The notes below the pieces were generated by a model. It ran no database searches. It saw nothing but the letters and a program-made list of their open reading frames with translations, and was not told the origin of the DNA. Position numbers and translations under genes: made by a program. Below are positions 6,971-11,556 of a DNA stretch of 11,556 nt, one piece after another; positions within the stretch are counted from its first letter, which is position 1; each line of letters begins with the position of its first letter. The stretch lies in the NCBI GenBank assembly GCA_034659475.1, contig JAYEHK010000131.1, forward strand, positions 1-11,556. Direction: 5' to 3'. This DNA comes from JAYEHK01 sp034659475. GTDB lineage: Bacteria > Bacillota > Syntrophomonadia > Syntrophomonadales > Syntrophomonadaceae.

Positions 6971-7645
6971 TTACCACATTGCACCGGGCATATATTTTTT
7001 AATATATTTTACCGGTACAGAAACGGAAATCTGATTCATCTCTTCCCACAGACCTTCCTCTACAGCCATGTATACAATGTGAAGACTAAGTTCTGCGCTA
7101 ACCTCTTTCGTTATGTTCAAACCCTGGAGAACAACATCGGTTACTGTTTGGTTCCCCAAATGAGTATTGGCAACCAATCCATCGACCCGCCCCAGTCCAA
7201 GAATATATTCTTTTGTTCTTTCATAGGAATTTGTCATGGGTCTACTCTGATTAATAACCGCCAGAACTTTTAATTCATAACATTCGTCAATTTCTTCCAC
7301 AAGGTTTAACGTAGCTGCGCCATAAACACCATAACCAACATCTAAAATAACATCGCCTTCCTGTCTAAGTGCCCATCTTGCTCCAGGATTTAACATAGCT
7401 CCGGTCTCCCCCAAACCAAACGCATCCTCATGAGAAAAAGCAATTACATTCAGACCATGGTCTTCCAGAAGTTGTTTGATCGGGCGAAGTGTATAAAACG
7501 GTTCTACTGTATCCAAATCAACCAACGTCACCCGTCGTCCCTCTTTCTTTAGTTCCAGCGCTCGGTTAATGGCCATTTCGCTTTTTCCGCTGGCATATTC
7601 GCCTATATAAGCTTCTACTACTCTTGGTGGATCATTAATAGTAAT
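6971..7645 (-). CDS. P-loop NTPase, MinD/ParA/CobQ-like, heading the oxidoreductase operon
   Basis: A soluble P-loop NTPase of 224 residues of unknown role. With the start I prefer, the N-terminus reads '(M)TINDPPRVVEAYIGEYASG' and then KSE, giving Walker A G15-E-Y-A-S-G-K21-S22. 'RVTLVDLDTVEPFYTLRP' is a switch-like Asp segment and 'DVILDVGYGVYGA' a second acidic strand. The first in-frame ATG (7576) lies after Walker A and would remove it. No ATG, GTG or TTG exists in frame between the ribosome binding site AAGGAGG (7654-7660) and that ATG, but an ATT at 7645 lies eight bases after the site. Alternatively, losing one A from the A7 run would join the frame to an ATG at 7670. Its position directly before the alpha gene suggests a service role for the complex (maturation or regulation), which is inference. 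Confidence 0.75.
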   Translation of the reverse strand: MTINDPPRVVEAYIGEYASGKSEMAINRALELKKEGRRVTLVDLDTVEPFYTLRPIKQLLEDHGLNVIAFSHEDAFGLGETGAMLNPGARWALRQEGDVILDVGYGVYGAATLNLVEEIDECYELKVLAVINQSRPMTNSYERTKEYILGLGRVDGLVANTHLGNQTVTDVVLQGLNITKEVSAELSLHIVYMAVEEGLWEEMNQISVSVPVKYIKKYMPGAMW

Positions 7646-7982
7646 TTTGAACGCCTCCTTTTTTTGCCATAAATTAGCAATTAGAAGAATTTTATTAAGT
7701 ATAAAATAGCTTTAAGTATTACAGCAGATAAAACTGACCAGCAGACCCTTTTTAAAAACCCACACGATAAAAGGCTATAAGAAATTCTCTCTCCTGTCAT
7801 AAAAGATCTTATATCGATCTCATCAGAATATATATAAATAATAGATAGCGCTTTATTTTTCCTTCTTCGCCTGTCTTCTTCAAAATAATTGCAGATGGTA
7901 TAACACCACGTGAGATCTATTGTATCCTAAGGTTTATTTAAATGTCGTTAATGATTCCACTGTGCTAAGTAATCCTAGTGAG

Positions 7983-8202
7983 TTTGAATGCATAGTACCC
8001 ATTGAGTGAAAGATTCATTCAGCAGTCTTTACATAGGGCAACATTAACTGCTTGATGAACGAAAAAGGGATATAGGACAAATTCACATCCATGATCAATT
8101 GCCATCTCGCCCTCTTTTTCCGTTTGTCTTCACAAAGTGTTACTCCCACGCTGCACAAACATTTCTTGAATCTTTTACCCAATGGGTACTTATGCATTCA
8201 AA
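7983..8202. repeat. 220-bp unit bounded by 35/36-bp inverted repeats
   Basis: The left arm (7983-8017) and right arm (8167-8202) are near-perfect inverted copies starting TTTGAATGCAT. They differ by one indel and two substitutions over 36 positions and enclose about 150 bases. The similarity stops sharply at both outer edges. The seven bases outside (TAGTGAG on the left, TAGAAAG on the right) match at five positions, a possible worn target duplication. Size and structure suggest a miniature inverted-repeat element, or the shell of a transposon that lost its gene. A long RNA hairpin is the other possibility. Confidence 0.65.
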
Positions 8203-8222
8203 TAGAAAGATTTATTGGTTTT

Positions 8223-8257
8223 TGTAGAGGAATCATGAATATATTCTACACTTTTTT
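8223..8257 (+). terminator. Weak terminator-like hairpin on the + strand
   Basis: TGTAGA (8223-8228) pairs with TCTACA (8245-8250), then C and six T. The stem is short and AT-rich with a 16-base loop, and no + strand gene is seen upstream, so it may be chance or a leftover of the adjacent repeat unit. Confidence 0.25.
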
Positions 8258-8397
8258 AGGCTTTTACAATTACTTGATGGCTCTGCTAGATAGGGCAAAA
8301 GCCTGTCAAGTTCATTGAAATCTGTTACATCAATATTTCGCAATCGTTCAAAAAAATAAGTAACATGTACTCTTTGTCAAGGATATTTTGAAAAATA

Positions 8398-9837
8398 CTA
8401 TGCCAGATTGGCATCTGTATCGTCGGAACTATCAGATTCTTTCGCAAAACTCCGATTCCATCCTGTTATAGCTGAGAAAATAATTACACCTAACAATGCC
8501 CATGAATATGGATTATATAATGCTGCTGTAATAGGCGGAAATACTATATTGTATGCTTCTGCTGCATTTAAAACAGCTGAATGCCATACAACTACGGCAA
8601 TATGCCAAGGCAGCATAAAAAAGATTGTACACACGGCACAGTCCATAAGGTTAGCTCGCCTTGCACCGGAAAGATTAAATTTCTTACCTAGTGGCTTAAC
8701 AACACTTGGACCGACTAACAACAAAGCTGGTGCGTTAGCGGAAATTGGAATAGAAAATAAAATTGTGATACCAATAATAGCTAATTCAGTTTGTCTAACT
8801 GTTTTAGCTATAGTTGTCTGCGCCCAAATTAGAATTTTTTGCATAACTCCACTTTCTACTAAGATTTCGGTAACAGCCAATATTAGCAATGCAAATATTA
8901 TTGCACCCACTACACCGGATATACCATCTTGAATTAAACCAGTTGAGTCACCTTTTACAGCTGGAATACTAAAGATTTTTCCCAGTGTCAGGTTCCCACT
9001 AATTAAGCCCAATATTATAGCTGATACATTACCATAGACTAATGACTCTATGATATGTTTACCTAATAATGCGGAAATGACTACGATTATAAAAGCAATT
9101 AACATTAATAAACCAGCAGGATCCATTTGACCTTGAATTTCAGAAACGGATTTAACCTCTCCACCGCCACCGGCAATAAGGATGATAACTGCAGTTATAA
9201 TAGCAGCGGTTATAGCGAGAGGGAAACGACTTCTAACAACATCTCCCATTTGTGCTTCTTGAGTATACGCAGAAACAATGGTAGTATCTGAAATAGGAGC
9301 TAAATTATCGCCAAAACAAGCACCAGACAGGATTGCAAGGGCTAATACAGTTGGATCAGCACCTAAAAGGACACCAGCAGGGTACAAAACAGGCGTTAAA
9401 GAGATTACTGTTCCTGTACTAGTACCAGTACCTAACGAGAAGAGCATTGCTGCTACAAAAGCAATGAGAGCGAATAATGCACCTTTTGCTCCAGTTCCCA
9501 TACCAAACCAAAGCAAGCCATTCACCAATCCACCAGCTACCATGATCTTACCAAAAACCCCTGCCAATAGCCAACAACCTACAATTACAGTACCAGCTTT
9601 ATCGCCAAGACCTCTTAAAATGGCAAGAGAGTAGTTATTTTTATCCTTGGCTAAAAACAAACCAACAACTATTGCTAACCATCCAGCTGCCCAGAACGCT
9701 GTGGTACCACCCCGACCTTCTATAGACAACCATATTAAAATAGTTATTAATACTAAGAGAGGCAAGATTCCTCCAAAAAGACCACCATACATTTCTAATT
9801 TTTTGTTTTTATTTGAAGTAGAATTATTTTTGCTCAT
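8398..9837 (-). CDS. nhaC: NhaC-family Na+/H+ antiporter-type membrane transporter
   Basis: A 479-residue integral membrane protein with about a dozen hydrophobic segments spread from residue 20 to 460, a charged N-terminal tail (MSKNNSTSNKNKK) and an acidic, Asp/Ser-rich C-terminal tail. The NhaC signature is the loop G172-A-C-F-G-D-N-L-A-P-I-S-D-T-T, with the two Asp residues conserved for cation coupling, preceded by the Gly/Thr/Ser-rich 'LGTGTSTGT'. The start has AAGGAGGA six to eight bases upstream. It lies 156 bases after the PLP enzyme gene on the same strand. NhaC-family members usually exchange Na+ for H+, but relatives such as MleN exchange organic acids. Next to an amino-acid lyase, a role in uptake or export of that substrate or product is possible. 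The family call is firm and the cargo is not known. Confidence 0.85.
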   Translation of the reverse strand: MSKNNSTSNKNKKLEMYGGLFGGILPLLVLITILIWLSIEGRGGTTAFWAAGWLAIVVGLFLAKDKNNYSLAILRGLGDKAGTVIVGCWLLAGVFGKIMVAGGLVNGLLWFGMGTGAKGALFALIAFVAAMLFSLGTGTSTGTVISLTPVLYPAGVLLGADPTVLALAILSGACFGDNLAPISDTTIVSAYTQEAQMGDVVRSRFPLAITAAIITAVIILIAGGGGEVKSVSEIQGQMDPAGLLMLIAFIIVVISALLGKHIIESLVYGNVSAIILGLISGNLTLGKIFSIPAVKGDSTGLIQDGISGVVGAIIFALLILAVTEILVESGVMQKILIWAQTTIAKTVRQTELAIIGITILFSIPISANAPALLLVGPSVVKPLGKKFNLSGARRANLMDCAVCTIFFMLPWHIAVVVWHSAVLNAAEAYNIVFPPITAALYNPYSWALLGVIIFSAITGWNRSFAKESDSSDDTDANLA

Positions 9838-9957
9838 TAATTTTCCTCCTTATAAAATAAATAATCAATTGTTTCTAAACAAAAGCAACTTACCAACTAA
9901 GTTTGAAAACTGTATAATTTCTTTTGCAAATTTATCCTATTTCATCATGTAATAATT

Positions 9958-9995
9958 GGCCCACCCTATTATATTTATAAGGCAGGCCTTTTTTT
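9958..9995 (-). terminator. Hairpin between the PLP enzyme gene and the antiporter gene
   Basis: On the - strand GGCCTGCCTTAT (9988-9977) pairs over 12 bases, including three G-U wobbles, with ATAGGGTGGGCC (9969-9958), directly after the stop of the PLP enzyme gene. The 3' side is only moderately T-rich (AATTATT). In the + direction the stem has three C-A mismatches but is followed by seven T. It may attenuate or process the mRNA between the two genes, or terminate + strand transcripts. Confidence 0.5.
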
Positions 9996-10992
9996 AGTCT
10001 AATATGTCTGGAATATAAGCATACAGCGCAGGTGAACCACCAGTATGCACAAACAATACATTATCTTCTTTTTTAAAGTACCCTTTACGAACTAAGTCAA
10101 TTAGTCCGGCCATTGCTTTACCTGTATACACTGGATCAAGCAAAATGCCTTCCTCTCTCGCCAGCAATCTTACTGCTTCTGCCATTGCTTCTGTCGGGAC
10201 AGAGTAACCAGGTCCTACATAACCGTCAAAACATGTTACAGCTTCTTTAGGAATTTCACTATTTACTCCAACATGAGCTGCAACTCTTTTGACTAAGTCA
10301 TAAACCATTTTTTCCTGCACATCTTTTTTACGGCTTACGTTTACACCTAAAACAGGAATATTGCTGTTTTCGCCGTAAAAACCAGTTACTAGACCAGCAT
10401 GGGTCCCTGCACTTCCGCTAGCACATACTGCCCAGTTTAAGTCCAATCCTTTTTCAAAGGTTTGTGTTAAAATTTCCTGAGCACAAGCAACGTACCCCGT
10501 TGCACCTATTTCATTTGAACCACCACCGGGAATAATATAACCTTTCCTTCCTTCAGCTACTAACTTAGCTTCTACTTTTTTCATTTCTTCCATCATATCA
10601 CAGCCACCAGGAACGACAGATACTGCTTCTACTCCCAGTAATCTGAATAAGAAGTTGTTACCGCTTGCATCTGCGTTATAAGTACCTTTTACCCTTTCTT
10701 CAAGAACCAACCTGCACTTCAAGCCTTCTTTAACAGCAGCAGCCAATGTAAGACGGCAATGGTTTGATTGCACTGCTCCACAGGTAATTAATGTGTCGGC
10801 ACCTTTAGCTAAAGCATCAGCTACCAAGAACTCTAATTTTCTGGTTTTGTTGCCACCAGCTGTCAAACCCAACAAATCATCGCGTTTAATATAAATATTG
10901 GGGCCACCTAGTGCTTTTGTAAAATTAGGCAAAAACTCAAGTGGTGTTTGGCCTTCCGTATAGCGTCTACGAGGAAATTTTGCTAAATGCAT
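9994..10992 (-). CDS. dcyD: D-cysteine desulfhydrase-family PLP enzyme
   Basis: A 332-residue fold-type II PLP enzyme of the D-cysteine desulfhydrase / ACC deaminase / L-cysteate sulfo-lyase group. These break a beta carbon-sulfur bond (or the ACC ring) to give a 2-oxoacid and ammonia. Visible residues are the PLP Lys49 in 'LTAGGNKTRKLEFL', S76-N77-H78 in 'GAVQSNH', a glycine-rich phosphate loop 'ASGSAGTHAG' (191-200), Tyr289 in 'LLDPVYTGKAMAGL', and Thr317 in 'HTGG'. Thr290 and Thr317 stand where ACC deaminases have Glu and Leu, which argues against ACC deaminase. 'RDDLLGLTAGGNKTRK' and 'PGGGSN' recall cysteate sulfo-lyase (CuyA), while 'DPVYTGKAMAGLID' matches DcyD, so the natural substrate is uncertain. 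An AAAGGGG ribosome binding site precedes the ATG. It lies 30 bases after ridA. Confidence 0.85.
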   Translation of the reverse strand: MHLAKFPRRRYTEGQTPLEFLPNFTKALGGPNIYIKRDDLLGLTAGGNKTRKLEFLVADALAKGADTLITCGAVQSNHCRLTLAAAVKEGLKCRLVLEERVKGTYNADASGNNFLFRLLGVEAVSVVPGGCDMMEEMKKVEAKLVAEGRKGYIIPGGGSNEIGATGYVACAQEILTQTFEKGLDLNWAVCASGSAGTHAGLVTGFYGENSNIPVLGVNVSRKKDVQEKMVYDLVKRVAAHVGVNSEIPKEAVTCFDGYVGPGYSVPTEAMAEAVRLLAREEGILLDPVYTGKAMAGLIDLVRKGYFKKEDNVLFVHTGGSPALYAYIPDILD

Positions 10993-11022
10993 GATTTCTG
11001 TATCCCCTTTCAGTTTTTTTAT

Positions 11023-11409
11023 TTATCCAATATAGAAAATTGCTTCTATTTCTACCTTTGCATCTTTTGGCAGACAAGCAACTTCTACAGCAGATCTAGT
11101 TGGATAGTGATCTTTAAAATATTGTCCATAAACTTCATTAACTTGAGCAAAATCATTCATGTCTTTAAGAAATACTGTCGTTTTAACAGCATTTTCTAAA
11201 GTACCACCAGCAGATTCAATAATCGTCTTGAGGTTTTTAAGAGATTGATGAACTTGATCCTTTACCTCTCCAACTACCAATTGACCGCTGATAGGGTCAA
11301 TTGGCAGTTGTCCAGACACAAATAAGAATGGTCCGACTAATATTCCTTGAGAGTAAGGTCCTATTGCTGCAGGTGCGTCTGTGGTTTTAATTACTTTGAT
11401 ATCCGTCAT
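11023..11409 (-). CDS. ridA: RidA family 2-iminobutanoate/2-iminopropanoate deaminase
   Basis: A 128-residue RidA (YjgF/YER057c/UK114) protein, normal length, which works as a small soluble trimer. It hydrolyses the reactive 2-aminoacrylate/imine intermediates released by PLP lyases to 2-oxoacid plus ammonium. Key residues are present: Y19 in 'IGPYSQG', Arg105 in 'YPTRSAVEVACLP', which pairs with the substrate carboxylate, and Glu122 in 'AKVEIEAI'. AAAGGAG lies nine bases before the ATG. The gene directly precedes the PLP enzyme by 30 bases on the same strand, so enzyme and detoxifier are probably cotranscribed. This context supports an aminoacrylate-producing reaction for its neighbour. Confidence 0.92.
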   Translation of the reverse strand: MTDIKVIKTTDAPAAIGPYSQGILVGPFLFVSGQLPIDPISGQLVVGEVKDQVHQSLKNLKTIIESAGGTLENAVKTTVFLKDMNDFAQVNEVYGQYFKDHYPTRSAVEVACLPKDAKVEIEAIFYIG

Positions 11410-11556
11410 ATTTAATAACTCCTTTTATTTATTACTTAAGTTTCGCACCCCATAAAGCAAGCAAAAATAGAGGCTAAAACAGGTCGAAAAAGACATAAAA
11501 AATCCGCATGAACCCCGATTTATTGGTATGATTTAAATGCAAATCCAAATCAACCG
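11410..11556. other. Upstream region of the ridA operon, cut by the window end
   Basis: This should contain the promoter of the ridA-led operon (- strand). AT-rich sequence is present, but I found no well-spaced -35/-10 pair I could defend. TTGCTT near 11460 is followed only by a poor -10 match. No riboswitch or operator was recognised. Confidence 0.35.

Larger units (their letters stand above)
7646..8397. other. 750-base intergenic region between two - strand operons
   Basis: No convincing gene. Frames of 60 and 75 codons lie in the 8015-8318 area on opposite strands, but neither has a ribosome binding site or a familiar motif. The region must contain the promoter of the NTPase-oxidoreductase operon. 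I looked for TTGACA/TATAAT pairs on the - strand and found only weak partial matches (for example TATACT near 7700 and TACAAT near 7920 without good -35 boxes). No terminator with a T-run was found just after the antiporter gene. The main structured item is the large inverted repeat at 7983-8202. Confidence 0.5.

Noticed and set aside
6971..7576. 201-residue version of the NTPase starting at ATG 7576
   Set aside because: It would lose the Walker A motif coded immediately upstream, and no ribosome binding site lies before that ATG, whereas a strong one lies at 7654-7660.
8015..8318. Overlapping 60- and 75-codon frames around the large inverted repeat
   Set aside because: They lie on opposite strands over the repeat unit with no ribosome binding sites. 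The arm sequence explains part of their openness.
8408..9952. Long + strand frames antisense to the antiporter gene (8408-8932, 9278-9634, 9647-9952)
   Set aside because: They are mirror frames of a codon-biased membrane-protein gene, without start signals or family motifs.
9994..10992. Annotation of the PLP enzyme as ACC deaminase
   Set aside because: Thr290 and Thr317 replace the Glu and Leu typical of true ACC deaminases.
1..11556. CRISPR arrays, tRNA or rRNA genes, riboswitches
   Set aside because: No regularly spaced repeats, no cloverleaf or rRNA-like segment, and no leader matching a riboswitch I could recognise were seen.

Overview
The window looks like chromosome from an anaerobic, low-GC Bacillota (Clostridia or Negativicutes type). 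The reasons are strong AGGAGG-type ribosome binding sites throughout, a four-subunit ferredoxin-dependent 2-oxoacid oxidoreductase, an NhaC-type antiporter, and IS1634- and IS21-type insertion sequences. Genus cannot be told from the sequence alone.

Left part (1-4180, + strand) is a decayed, mobile-element-rich zone. It opens with about 240 bases of unrecognised sequence fused to the C-terminal two thirds of a histidinol-dehydrogenase-family gene, which has its own terminator. About 270 featureless bases follow. Next comes an apparently intact IS1634-family element (about 1361-3141) with 13-bp perfect terminal inverted repeats, an insulating hairpin at its left end and a strong promoter. Its right end abuts, in frame, the relic of an IS21-type istA gene. 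That relic carries a nonsense codon, a frameshift and a large deletion that joins it directly to a stub of istB. A terminator-like hairpin and a short orphan ORF with a good ribosome binding site lie in the otherwise empty 3650-4180 stretch.

Middle part (4182-7645, - strand) is a compact five-gene operon: a P-loop NTPase, then the alpha, beta, gamma and delta subunits of a 2-oxoacid:ferredoxin oxidoreductase, ending in a rho-independent terminator. Alpha and beta supply the thiamine-diphosphate active site, beta carries a cluster-binding cysteine set, gamma is the third catalytic-core subunit, and delta is a two-[4Fe-4S] ferredoxin that passes electrons out. The NTPase has a Walker A motif that is coded only upstream of its first ATG, so its true start is either a non-canonical ATT or lies across a poly-A frameshift.

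A 740-base gap (7646-8397) separates the two operons. It holds a striking 35/36-bp inverted repeat bounding a 220-bp unit.

Right part (8398-11409, - strand) reads ridA, then a D-cysteine-desulfhydrase-family PLP enzyme, then an NhaC-family antiporter. The PLP enzyme should release 2-aminoacrylate and RidA hydrolyses that intermediate, so the pair makes biochemical sense: an amino acid is turned into pyruvate plus ammonia. The pyruvate-like product could in principle feed ferredoxin-linked 2-oxoacid oxidation. That link to the middle operon is inference only.
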